A DNA stretch of 7,220 nucleotides from an uncultured Actinomycetes bacterium (GTDB lineage: Bacteria; Actinomycetota; Thermoleophilia; Solirubrobacterales; 70-9). Position 1 is the first letter of the stretch; the number at the start of each line of letters is the position of its first letter. Below the pieces are notes generated by a model. The model did not search any database, was not told the DNA's origin, and saw nothing but the letters and a program-made list of their open reading frames with translations. The position numbers and the translations under genes are program-made. The stretch is from the NCBI GenBank assembly GCA_946886425.1, contig CAMPIP010000122.1, forward strand, positions 1-7,220, in the 5' to 3' direction. Below, piece after piece: positions 1 through 6,018 of this stretch.

Positions 1-1035
1 GGTGATCCGCCGTCCCTCGGTGCCGGGGAAGTAAGCGTGCAGCCGTTCGGCCGCGAGGGCGACGACCGCGGGGTCGACCTCGACCCGGCCGCGCAGCCGG
101 CCGCCCATCGAGATCTGGCCGCCGCCGAGCCCGAAGACGATCCGGCCGTCCGGCGTGGTCCGAAAGTAGTGCAGCATCGTGCGGCCATCGGTGATGCACT
201 CGCCGCCGGTCCAGCCGATCTCCTCGAGCAGCTCGGGGAGCGGCTCGGTGAGGACGATGTGCGAGGAGGTGATCGTCAGCCGGTTGTGGAGCGGCCCGCG
301 GCGGGCCCGGGCGGCGCCGCCGATCGCCACCACCGCGGCGCCGGCGCGGACCCTGCCGCCGTCGGTCTCAGCCTCGATTCCGCCCGCCGAGGCCCGCAGG
401 CGCCGGACCGGCGAGTGCTCGTGAATCTCGACGCCGGTGGCCCGCAGCCGCTCGCGCAGGCCGAGCGCGAGCCGGGCCGGCTGCACGGTTGCCGAGTCGG
501 GGTAGAAGGCGCCGCCGCGGAAGGCCGGCGAGGCGCAGTGGGCGGCGACCCCCTCGGGCGAGAGCGGCTCGACCGCGTCGGCGACGCCGAGCTCGCGGCA
601 GGCCTCGACCGGTTCCCCCCAGATCCCATCCTGGGCCGGCGCCGCCGAGACCTGCAGGTAACCGCCGTGGCGGTACCAGGCGTCGACTCCCTGCTCGGCG
701 CAGAACTCGCCGATCCCGGCGACCGCCTCGCTGGAGGCGCGGGCGACGGCGAGCGCCCCCTCGTCCCCCCAGCGCCGCCGCATGTTCGGCAGCGAGAACC
801 ACATCACGTTGCAGAAGCCGCCGTTGCGCCCGCTCGGCCCGTTGCCGCAGAGGTCCGCCTCGAGCAGGGTCACGCGCGCCTCCGGCTCCAGCTGCTTGAG
901 GTGCCACGCCGTCCAGAGCCCGGTGAAGCCGCCGCCGAGGACGACCACGTCGGCGCTGGCGCCCCCGACCAAGGACGGTGCCGGCTGCACCGGGCCGACC
1001 TCCTGGAGCCAGTAGCCGTGTCTGGTGTGCTCCAT
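1..1035 (-). CDS. FAD-dependent oxidoreductase, DAO family (partial, C-terminus outside window)
   Basis: The first 345 residues of a flavin-dependent amine/amino-acid oxidase-type enzyme are visible; the gene runs off the left edge with no stop. The start at 1035 gives MEHTRHGYWLQE. A Rossmann dinucleotide-binding motif follows (VVVLGGGFTG, residues about 30-39), with an acidic residue at the end of the second strand (LLEAD, E59) for the ADP ribose. SGRNGGF at about 68-74 is the flavin-site motif common in DAO-fold enzymes related to gamma-glutamylputrescine oxidoreductase and glycine/D-amino-acid oxidases. Further on are HGGYLQV and a FYPDSATVQPARLALGLRERL-like segment typical of the substrate domain. 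Such enzymes oxidise a C-N bond with O2, giving an imine and H2O2; the substrate here cannot be told. The gene is divergent from an Orn/Lys/Arg decarboxylase, which makes a role with amines or amino acids plausible. No convincing Shine-Dalgarno site precedes the start. The family call is firm; the exact member is not. Confidence 0.88.
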   Translation of the reverse strand, partial: MEHTRHGYWLQEVGPVQPAPSLVGGASADVVVLGGGFTGLWTAWHLKQLEPEARVTLLEADLCGNGPSGRNGGFCNVMWFSLPNMRRRWGDEGALAVARASSEAVAGIGEFCAEQGVDAWYRHGGYLQVSAAPAQDGIWGEPVEACRELGVADAVEPLSPEGVAAHCASPAFRGGAFYPDSATVQPARLALGLRERLRATGVEIHEHSPVRRLRASAGGIEAETDGGRVRAGAAVVAIGGAARARRGPLHNRLTITSSHIVLTEPLPELLEEIGWTGGECITDGRTMLHYFRTTPDGRIVFGLGGGQISMGGRLRGRVEVDPAVVALAAERLHAYFPGTEGRRIT

Positions 1036-1087
1036 CCCTGCGGAGATTGTCGCGGACCCGCCAGTCCGGCCGCGTACACTCGCCTCG
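1036..1087. promoter_or_regulatory. Divergent intergenic region, oxidoreductase / decarboxylase
   Basis: These 52 bp separate two divergent starts and must carry the promoters of both genes unless they lie inside the coding regions. On the plus strand TACACT (1075-1080) matches an actinobacterial TAnnnT -10 and ends 7 nt before the ATG at 1088, which fits leaderless transcription; there is no purine-rich Shine-Dalgarno site. On the minus strand the best candidate is CAATCT (1049-1044), 8 nt before the ATG at 1035, a weaker match. No clear -35 was seen for either. The assignment is by inspection only. Confidence 0.5.
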
Positions 1088-2593
1088 ATGGCTGGAACGA
1101 GCCAGGACGCGACGCCCTACGTCGACGCTCTGCTCGCCTACGCGGCGCTCGACCCCGGGCGATTCCAGGTTCCCGGCCACAAGGGCGGGATCGGCGCGGA
1201 CCCGGCGATGCGGGAGCTGATCGGCGAGGTCGGGCTGCGCAACGACGTGCCCTCGGTCACCGAGGGCGTCGACGTCGGGCCGGAACCAACCCCGTTCCAG
1301 CAGGCCCAGCTGCTCGCCGCCGCGGCCTGGGGCGCCCGCCGCACCTGGTTCCTCATCAACGGCGCGTCGCAGGGCAACCACAGCACCTGCCTGGCCCTGG
1401 CGCACATCGGCGGTGAGGTGATCGTGCAGCGCAACGTCCACTCCTCGGTGATCGACGGGCTCGTGCTCAGTGGCCTGCGGCCCACCTTCGTCTCGCCGGA
1501 GATCGACGAGGAGCTCGGCATCGCCCACGGGCTCACCCCGGACTCGCTGGCGGCGGCACTCGACGCGACCCCGGGCGCGGTCGCCGCTCTGGTCGTCTCC
1601 CCGACCTACTTCGGCGCCTGCGCCGACGTCGCCGCCCTCGCCGAGGTCGCCCACTCGCGCGGGGTGCCGCTGGTCGTCGACGAGGCCTGGGGCGCCCATC
1701 TCCACTTCCACCCGGACCTGCCGCGGGACGCGCTCGCCGCCGGCGCCGACCTGGTCACCTCCTCGACCCACAAGATCGTCGGCAGCCTCACCCAGGCGGC
1801 GATGCTGCACCTCGGCGACGGCGACCGGCTCGACCCGGCCGTGGTCGACCGCTGCGTCAGCCTGGTCGAAACGACCAGCCCCAGCGGCCTGCTCTCAGGC
1901 TCGCTCGACGCCGCCCGGCGCCAGGCCGCGGTCCACGGGGCCGAGCTGCTCGGCGAGACGATCGAGACGATCGCCCGCACCCGCGAGGCGATCGCGGAGA
2001 TCCCCGGACTCAGCGTCCTCGACGAGCGGATGGTGGGCCGGCCCGGTGTCGCCGGCTGGGACCCGCTGCGGCTCGCCGTCGACGTGCGCGGCACCGGCTC
2101 CAACGGCTACCGCCTGTTCAGGACTGCCTTCTACGTCAGCGGTATCGACCTCGAGCTCTACTCCGAGAACGTCGTCGTCGCGATCTTCGGGCTCGGCGAG
2201 CCGGCCGCGGTCGCCGGCGAGCGCCTCGTCGCGGCACTCCGCCACGCGGTCGAGGAGCTCGAGGCCGAGCCGGGCCCGCCGCAGGAGAAGCTGGCGCCGC
2301 CACCACCCTGGGGCGAGCTGGTCCTGACCCCCAGGGAAGCCTTCCTCGGACCGCAGGAGGTCGTCCCCTTCGAGGCCGCCGCCGGCCGCGTCGCCGCCGA
2401 GGGCCTCGCCGCCTACCCGCCCGGCATCCCCAACGTCCTCCCCGGCGAGCGCCTCACCGACGCGACCCTCGACTACATCCGCGAGAGCGTCGCCCACGGC
2501 GGCTACGTCCGCGGCGGCAGCGACCGCGAGCTGAAGACGCTCCGCGTGGCCGCCCGCCCAGCAGGGGTGTCTGAGCTAAGGCGTCAGTTCTGA
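1088..2593 (+). CDS. Orn/Lys/Arg decarboxylase family, PLP-dependent (fold type I)
   Basis: This is a 501-residue pyridoxal-phosphate enzyme of the compact SpeA/YaaO-like class, which decarboxylates arginine, lysine or ornithine to agmatine, cadaverine or putrescine. Near the N-terminus is the family hallmark FQVPGHKGG (about 26-34). LINGASQGNH (89-98) is the phosphate-binding turn, VVDEAWGAH (196-204) contains the Asp that contacts the PLP pyridine nitrogen (D198), and SSTHKIVGSLTQ (225-236) carries the Schiff-base lysine K229. The C-terminal domain has YPPGIPNVLPGE (443-454), another family signature. The length fits the roughly 480-490-residue family, with an extra tail. I chose the ATG at 1088 because an in-frame ATG at 1025 overlaps the divergent gene and lacks a suitable promoter, while TACACT lies just before 1088. 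The last nine residues (GVSELRRQF) and the stop are encoded by a palindrome, so the natural end was probably near residue 488. Substrate specificity is unresolved. Confidence 0.92.
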   Translation: MAGTSQDATPYVDALLAYAALDPGRFQVPGHKGGIGADPAMRELIGEVGLRNDVPSVTEGVDVGPEPTPFQQAQLLAAAAWGARRTWFLINGASQGNHSTCLALAHIGGEVIVQRNVHSSVIDGLVLSGLRPTFVSPEIDEELGIAHGLTPDSLAAALDATPGAVAALVVSPTYFGACADVAALAEVAHSRGVPLVVDEAWGAHLHFHPDLPRDALAAGADLVTSSTHKIVGSLTQAAMLHLGDGDRLDPAVVDRCVSLVETTSPSGLLSGSLDAARRQAAVHGAELLGETIETIARTREAIAEIPGLSVLDERMVGRPGVAGWDPLRLAVDVRGTGSNGYRLFRTAFYVSGIDLELYSENVVVAIFGLGEPAAVAGERLVAALRHAVEELEAEPGPPQEKLAPPPPWGELVLTPREAFLGPQEVVPFEAAAGRVAAEGLAAYPPGIPNVLPGERLTDATLDYIRESVAHGGYVRGGSDRELKTLRVAARPAGVSELRRQF

Positions 2594-2613
2594 CGCCTTA
2601 GCTCAGACACCCC
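2564..2613. repeat. 50-bp near-perfect palindrome (24-nt arms, TT centre)
   Basis: Arms 2564-2587 and 2590-2613 are exact reverse complements around a central TT. The left arm begins GGGGTGTCTGAGC and the right arm ends GCTCAGACACCCC. The left arm codes for the last residues of the decarboxylase and the stop codon TGA (2591-2593) lies in the right arm. As RNA it would give a stem of about 23 bp closed by a GUUC loop, on either strand. No T-run follows on the plus strand, so if it terminates transcription it is not the classic intrinsic type. It could be a bidirectional tail-less terminator, a REP-like dispersed element, or a DNA-binding site. No second copy was seen in the window. Confidence 0.9.
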
Positions 2614-2619
2614 CCTCGG

Positions 2620-2625
2620 TAGGCT
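2620..2625 (+). promoter_or_regulatory. Candidate -10 element for the enolase-superfamily gene (leaderless-type)
   Basis: TAGGCT fits TAnnnT and ends 6 nt before the ATG at 2632, the same geometry as the decarboxylase promoter. The -35 position at 17 bp spacing would fall inside the right arm of the palindrome (about 2597-2602), where only a weak match is seen. Only a short AGG could act as a Shine-Dalgarno site. Confidence 0.45.
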
Positions 2626-2631
2626 GCGGCG

Positions 2632-3708
2632 ATGGCCAGCTACGACGCGATCGCCGACCTGCCGCTCGAGATCGAGGCGGTCGAGTTCGAGGGGTTGAGC
2701 ATCACGCTCGGCAGCTTCGAAAGGCTGACGACGGTGATCAAGCTGCGCGGGGGCGGGCATGAGGGGATCGGCGAGGACGTCACCTACGACGCCGTCGACC
2801 ACATCGCCCAGCAGGACCACGGCCCGCCCGAGGGGCTGCTCGGCAGCAACAGCTTCGCCGGCTTCTCGGAGGCGCTCGGCGCGGTCGACCTCTTCCCCGC
2901 CGCCGCCCCCGAGCGCGACGTCTCCCGTGAGTACCGCCGCTGGGCCTTCGAGTCCGCCGCCCTCGACCTCGCCCTGCGCCAGGCCGGGACCAACCTCGCC
3001 GACGCGGTCGGGCGCGAGCCGCGTCCCGTCAACTTCGTCAACTCGATGCGGCTGGCCGGCTTCGAGGAGGGCGCCAAGTCCTCGATCGAGCCGGTGCTCG
3101 AACGGCTCGCCGTCTACCCGACCCTGCGCTTCAAGCTCGACCCCTTCAACGACTGGGACGACGAGCTGATCGCCGCCCTGGTCGAGACCGGCGCGGTCGA
3201 CTCGCTCGACCTCAAGGGCTTCTACAAAGGCACCCCGGTCGACGTGATCACCGACCCGGAGCTGTACGGGAAGCTGATCGCGGCCTTCCCGGACGCATGG
3301 CTCGAGGATCCCGACGTCACCGAGGAGACCAAACCGCTGCTCGACCCAGTCCACGAGCGGGTCACCTGGGACGCGCCAATCCACTCGATCGCCGACATCG
3401 AGGCGATGCCCTGGTCGCCGCCGAAGACGGTCAACGTCAAGCCCTCCCGGTTCGGCCCGATCAAGAACCTCTTCGCCGCCTACGACTACTGCGAGGAGCG
3501 CGGCATCGGCGCCTACGGCGGCGGCCAGACCGAGCTCGGCGCCGGCCGCGGCCAGATCCAGTACCTGGCCTCGATCTTCCACCCCGACACCCCCAACGAC
3601 GTCGCGCCCGGCGGCTACAACGACCCGGCGCTGGCGACCAAGCCGGGGCTGCCGTCGAGCCCGCTTGAGCCGAGCATCGACCCGCTCGGCTTTCGTTGGG
3701 TCGCCTAA
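2632..3708 (+). CDS. Enolase-superfamily protein, MLE/OSBS-like, substrate unknown
   Basis: This 358-residue protein has an N-terminal capping domain (about 10-125) and a barrel carrying the ordered active-site residues of the muconate lactonising enzyme / o-succinylbenzoate synthase branch. RFKLD (166-170) matches the K-x-K motif as R-x-K, with K168 the likely base. Metal ligands are D193 (SLDLKG), E225 (WLEDP) and D247 (TWDAP). K270 (VNVKPSRFG) is the opposite lysine. The spacings (25, 32, 22 and 23 residues) resemble those I recall for E. coli MenC (28, 29, 23, 22). GGGQTELGAGRGQ (297-309) matches the C-terminal GGMxE-type segment. Enzymes of this family abstract a proton next to a carboxylate using Mg2+. 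Departures from the family are DLKG where DAN is usual and DAP where DES is usual. It follows the decarboxylase by 38 bp on the same strand but appears to have its own promoter. No menaquinone gene is nearby, so menC is not claimed; an epimerase or racemase is equally possible. Confidence 0.8.
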   Translation: MASYDAIADLPLEIEAVEFEGLSITLGSFERLTTVIKLRGGGHEGIGEDVTYDAVDHIAQQDHGPPEGLLGSNSFAGFSEALGAVDLFPAAAPERDVSREYRRWAFESAALDLALRQAGTNLADAVGREPRPVNFVNSMRLAGFEEGAKSSIEPVLERLAVYPTLRFKLDPFNDWDDELIAALVETGAVDSLDLKGFYKGTPVDVITDPELYGKLIAAFPDAWLEDPDVTEETKPLLDPVHERVTWDAPIHSIADIEAMPWSPPKTVNVKPSRFGPIKNLFAAYDYCEERGIGAYGGGQTELGAGRGQIQYLASIFHPDTPNDVAPGGYNDPALATKPGLPSSPLEPSIDPLGFRWVA

Positions 3709-3715
3709 CTCCCTC

Positions 3716-3744
3716 TTCGGCCAGCCGAATCCGGAGTTTCGGCT
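3716..3744. repeat. Three alternating inverted arms upstream of ferritin
   Basis: TTCGGC (3716-3721), GCCGAA (3724-3729) and TTCGGC (3738-3743) alternate in orientation. The middle arm can pair with either neighbour: a 6-bp stem with a CA loop on the left, or a 7-bp stem (AGCCGAA/TTCGGCT, 3723-3729 with 3738-3744) with an 8-nt loop on the right. The block starts 7 bp after the enolase-like stop and runs into the candidate ferritin -10. It may be a terminator for the upstream gene, an operator for ferritin, or both. It does not resemble the Fur or IdeR consensus. Confidence 0.55.
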
Positions 3745-3749
3745 ACGTT
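3744..3749 (+). promoter_or_regulatory. Candidate -10 element for the ferritin gene
   Basis: TACGTT fits TAnnnT and would start a transcript with a leader of about 25 nt, enough to hold the Shine-Dalgarno site at 3767-3774. No good -35 is visible, which would suit an activated promoter or a non-standard sigma factor. The first T is the last base of the inverted-arm block, so a protein bound there could block RNA polymerase. Confidence 0.4.
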
Positions 3750-3766
3750 GGGCTCCCGTCCCCACC

Positions 3767-3774
3767 GAGAGGAG
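3767..3774 (+). promoter_or_regulatory. Ribosome binding site of the ferritin gene
   Basis: GAGAGGAG ends 6 nt before the ATG at 3781 and is by far the strongest Shine-Dalgarno sequence in the window. It decides the start against the in-frame TTG at 3748, which would add eleven poorly conserved residues and place the SD inside the coding region. Confidence 0.85.
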
Positions 3775-3780
3775 CCCGAG

Positions 3781-4308
3781 ATGCCCGACAAGTCTTTCGC
3801 AGACGCGCTCAACGCCCAGATCGCCAACGAGTTCGGAGCCTCCCAGCAGTACGTGGGGGCGGCCGTCTACTACGACGCCGCGACCCTCCCCCGCCTCGCC
3901 GCCTTCTTCTACCGCCAGGCGCTGGAGGAGCGCGAGCACGCGATGATGATGGTCAAGTACCTGCTCGACGTCGGCGAGAAGGTCCACATCCCGGACATCA
4001 AGTCGCAGGAGACGACCTACGCCGACGGCAGCGAGCCGGTCAAGATGGCCCTCGAGCAGGAGAAACGGGTCAGCGACGAGATCTTCGCCCTCTTCGAGCT
4101 GGCCCGCGAGACCAAGGACTATCGGGCCGAGCAGTTCCTCACCTGGTTCGTCAAAGAGCAGGTCGAGGAGGTGGCGCTGATGGGCGACCTGCTCAACGTC
4201 GTCGAGCGCTCCAAGGAGAACCTGCTGCTCGCCGAGGAGTACATCGCCCGCGAGGCGCTCGGCGAGGAGAGCGGCGACCCGACCGCGCCGCCGGTCGCGG
4301 GCGAGTAG
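3781..4308 (+). CDS. Non-heme bacterial ferritin (FtnA-type)
   Basis: This 175-residue four-helix-bundle protein oxidises Fe2+ at a di-iron ferroxidase centre and stores the mineral in a 24-subunit cytoplasmic shell. The metal residues fall at the same numbers as I recall for E. coli FtnA. E17 (NEFGAS), E50 and H53 (EEREH) form site A; E50, E94 and E130 form site B; and E49, E126, E129 and E130 form the third site (KEQVEEVALM), with Q127 also kept. Y24 is conserved too. No heme-ligand methionine typical of bacterioferritin sits at the position expected around residue 52 (E52 here), supporting the non-heme class. The C-terminus carries a short acidic, proline-rich tail (GEESGDPTAPPVAGE) beyond the fifth helix. 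The gene has its own strong RBS and a likely promoter, and is best seen as a single-gene unit. Its stop (4306-4308) touches the stop of the convergent peptidase gene. Confidence 0.95.
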   Translation: MPDKSFADALNAQIANEFGASQQYVGAAVYYDAATLPRLAAFFYRQALEEREHAMMMVKYLLDVGEKVHIPDIKSQETTYADGSEPVKMALEQEKRVSDEIFALFELARETKDYRAEQFLTWFVKEQVEEVALMGDLLNVVERSKENLLLAEEYIAREALGEESGDPTAPPVAGE

Positions 4309-5103
4309 TCAGCCCAGCCAGCCGGCTCGCTTTCGCATCGACTTGATGCGGCGGAACTCGGCGATGTCCTCGCGCAGGGCCGCGGGGGCGGGGGCCGGGA
4401 GGAAGCGAGCCGGCAGCGGCGACTCGGCGACGGCGCCGTCGCGCCTGCCGACCCGGTAGGCGCGGGCGCCGCGGCGGGCCGTCACCGCCGCCGGCGAGCC
4501 CTCGCCCTCCCAGAGCAGGCCGGCGTAGTCGTCGAGCCCGTAGCCGCCCGGCATCCCGTCGGCGACGGCGTCGAGGTAGGCGGCGCGGCGCTCGGGCTCG
4601 TTGTTGTAGTGGACACAGAGGCTGCCGCCCAGCAGCCCCAGGCCGGCCGCCGCCAGCGGCCTGCCGGAGGACTTGGTGATCCCGGCCTCGAACCAGCACA
4701 TCGCCCCGGCGCTCTGGCCGGCGAGGGCGATGCCCTGGCGCCAGGCGAGGCTGAGGATCGAGGCGATGTCGTGCGCCTCCCAAACCGCCAGCAGGTTGAC
4801 GAGGCTGCCGCCGCCGACGTAGATCAGGTCCTGGGAGAGCAGGTGGTCGCGCAGCGCCAGCGGTCGCCGGCCGAGCCGGAACAGGGAGACGTCGGAGGGC
4901 TCGCAGGCGCGCTCGCCGAAGGCGGCGTAGAAGCTGCCGATCAGCTCCGAGGTGTCGCCGCTGGCGGTCGGCAGGATGCAGATCCGCGGCCGCCCGGCGC
5001 CGCGCTCGGCGGCCAGCCGCAGCAGCAGCTCGGCGACGGCGCGGTCGGGCGGGCGGGAGCTGAACTCGTGCCCGCCGAGGGCGAGGATGCGGGGCGTCGC
5101 CAT
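4309..5103 (-). CDS. Peptidase E-like protein (S51 family, class I glutamine amidotransferase-like), second operon gene
   Basis: This 264-residue protein has the S51 fold; the model enzyme, Salmonella PepE (about 229 residues), is an aspartyl dipeptidase in the cytoplasm. Visible motifs are RILALGG at the N-terminus, ICILPTASGD (41-50), LIYVGGGS (93-100), the nucleophile elbow GQSAGA with S131, and the likely catalytic histidine in CVHYN (H165). There is no signal peptide. It starts at the ATG at 5103, whose A is the last base of the upstream stop (TGATG), so translation is probably coupled; no Shine-Dalgarno site is present. A TTG one codon earlier is possible but less likely. Compared with its paralog it has a longer, Pro/Ala-rich then basic C-terminus (ending near IKSMRKRAGWLG). 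The dipeptide substrate is not evident; a cyanophycinase role is less likely because the GGGS motif resembles PepE more than the GGDQ of CphB. Confidence 0.87.
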   Translation of the reverse strand: MATPRILALGGHEFSSRPPDRAVAELLLRLAAERGAGRPRICILPTASGDTSELIGSFYAAFGERACEPSDVSLFRLGRRPLALRDHLLSQDLIYVGGGSLVNLLAVWEAHDIASILSLAWRQGIALAGQSAGAMCWFEAGITKSSGRPLAAAGLGLLGGSLCVHYNNEPERRAAYLDAVADGMPGGYGLDDYAGLLWEGEGSPAAVTARRGARAYRVGRRDGAVAESPLPARFLPAPAPAALREDIAEFRRIKSMRKRAGWLG

Positions 5104-5870
5104 CAAGCCGCGACCGCGGTCGAGAGCGCCTCCGGCAGCGGTGCGCTGGGGGCGACGCCGCGGTCTCCCAGATAGGTGGTGGCGATCCGCATCTCGACGA
5201 CGCGCTGACCGGCGACGTCGAGCCGGTAGCCGCGCGCCTCCGGCCGCGAGGCGACGACGCGGTTCAGCTCGGTGCCGGTGAAGTGCAGGGCGGCGCCGTC
5301 CTCGGCCGCGTAGCCGCCGCGCATCCCTTCGCGCAGGAAGCGGTGATAGGACTCGCGCCGCCGCGAGCGCGGGTCGTAGTGGACGCAGTTGCTGAACGGC
5401 AGCAGGCCGAGCCCCTCGAGCCGTTTCGGCGGCCCGTGGAACCCGGTCACCGCCTCGGCGAACCAGCAGAGCGAGCCAGCCGAGAGGCCGCAGAGCACCA
5501 CCCCCGCCTCCCAGGCCTCGCGGAGGATCGCGTCGATCCCGTGGGCGCGCCAGACCCCGAGCAGGCTGACGACGCTGCCGCCGCCGACGTAGATCAGGTC
5601 CTGGGAGAGCAGGTGGCGGCGAAGGTCCTCCGGGCCCTGCTCGCGGCGGAACAGGGAGATGTGGGTCGGCTCGCAGCGGTGGGCGGAGAAGGCCCGGTAG
5701 AAGCGGACGATGTAGTGGTCGGCGTCGCCGCTGGCCGAGGGCAGGAAGCAGACCCGCGGCCGCTCCGCCTTGGCGAGGGCGAGAACGTAGTCGTCGAGCA
5801 GGGGGTTACCCGACTCCATCGAGAACCCGCCGCCGCCGAAGGCGACGATCTGTCGGGGTGCCGTCTCCAT
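5103..5870 (-). CDS. Peptidase E-like protein (S51 family), first operon gene
   Basis: This 255-residue paralog of the following gene has the same motifs: QIVAFGGGGF (7-16), VCFLPSASGD (40-49), LIYVGGGS (92-99), nucleophile S130 in GLSAGS, and H164 in CVHYD. It probably hydrolyses a small peptide, perhaps an Asp-X dipeptide as in Salmonella PepE, in the cytoplasm. The ATG at 5870 leaves only six residues before the first strand, as in the family; an in-frame TTG at 5984 would add 38 unconserved residues. A weak GGGA Shine-Dalgarno (5884-5881) ends 10 nt before it. The stop TGA overlaps the next gene's ATG by one base, so the two form an operon. The pair share a 43-bp identical DNA block (5574-5616 here) although the rest has diverged. 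Divergent TetR genes upstream are candidate regulators. Confidence 0.88.
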   Translation of the reverse strand: METAPRQIVAFGGGGFSMESGNPLLDDYVLALAKAERPRVCFLPSASGDADHYIVRFYRAFSAHRCEPTHISLFRREQGPEDLRRHLLSQDLIYVGGGSVVSLLGVWRAHGIDAILREAWEAGVVLCGLSAGSLCWFAEAVTGFHGPPKRLEGLGLLPFSNCVHYDPRSRRRESYHRFLREGMRGGYAAEDGAALHFTGTELNRVVASRPEARGYRLDVAGQRVVEMRIATTYLGDRGVAPSAPLPEALSTAVAA

Positions 5871-6018
5871 CGAGAGATGGTCCCGGCGGCGTCGCCGAGC
5901 GTCCTTGTACAGCGGTCCGAAGTTCCGCGCGCCCCTCTCGCCCGCGTGTACAGAGCTTCCCGCGAATCCCGGCCGCGTTCCCAAGCGACCAGGAGAATAT
6001 TAATTCGGTACTGGATCG

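Noticed and set aside
1025..1087. Upstream ATG (1025) as decarboxylase start
   Set aside because: It would add 21 residues with no family similarity, overlap the divergent gene's first codons, and lie upstream of the best -10.
37..1416. 459-codon plus-strand open frame
   Set aside because: It lies antisense to the FAD oxidoreductase and runs into the decarboxylase in another frame. The product is low-complexity R/A/G/P with no family motif, as expected of high-GC shadow frames.
368..1810. 480-codon minus-strand open frame
   Set aside because: It crosses two real genes of opposite orientation and shows no recognisable domain. The true minus-strand gene is in another frame, with its start at 1035.
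2584..3987. 467-codon minus-strand open frame ending in GVSELRRQN
   Set aside because: It is antisense to the enolase-like gene and part of ferritin. The ending only reflects the symmetric palindrome.
5111..5122. Perfect 12-bp palindrome CGACCGCGGTCG just before the second peptidase gene
   Set aside because: It lies within coding sequence and is all but two bases G/C; such palindromes are common by chance at this composition, and translational coupling already explains the start.
4309..5870. Cyanophycinase operon linked to the arginine/lysine decarboxylase
   Set aside because: The GGGS and CVHY motifs are closer to peptidase E than to CphB, no cyanophycin synthetase is present, and the ferritin gene separates the two groups.
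5871..5984. TTG at 5984 as the start of the first peptidase E gene
   Set aside because: The added 38 residues are Arg-rich and do not resemble the family. The ATG at 5870 fits the expected N-terminus.
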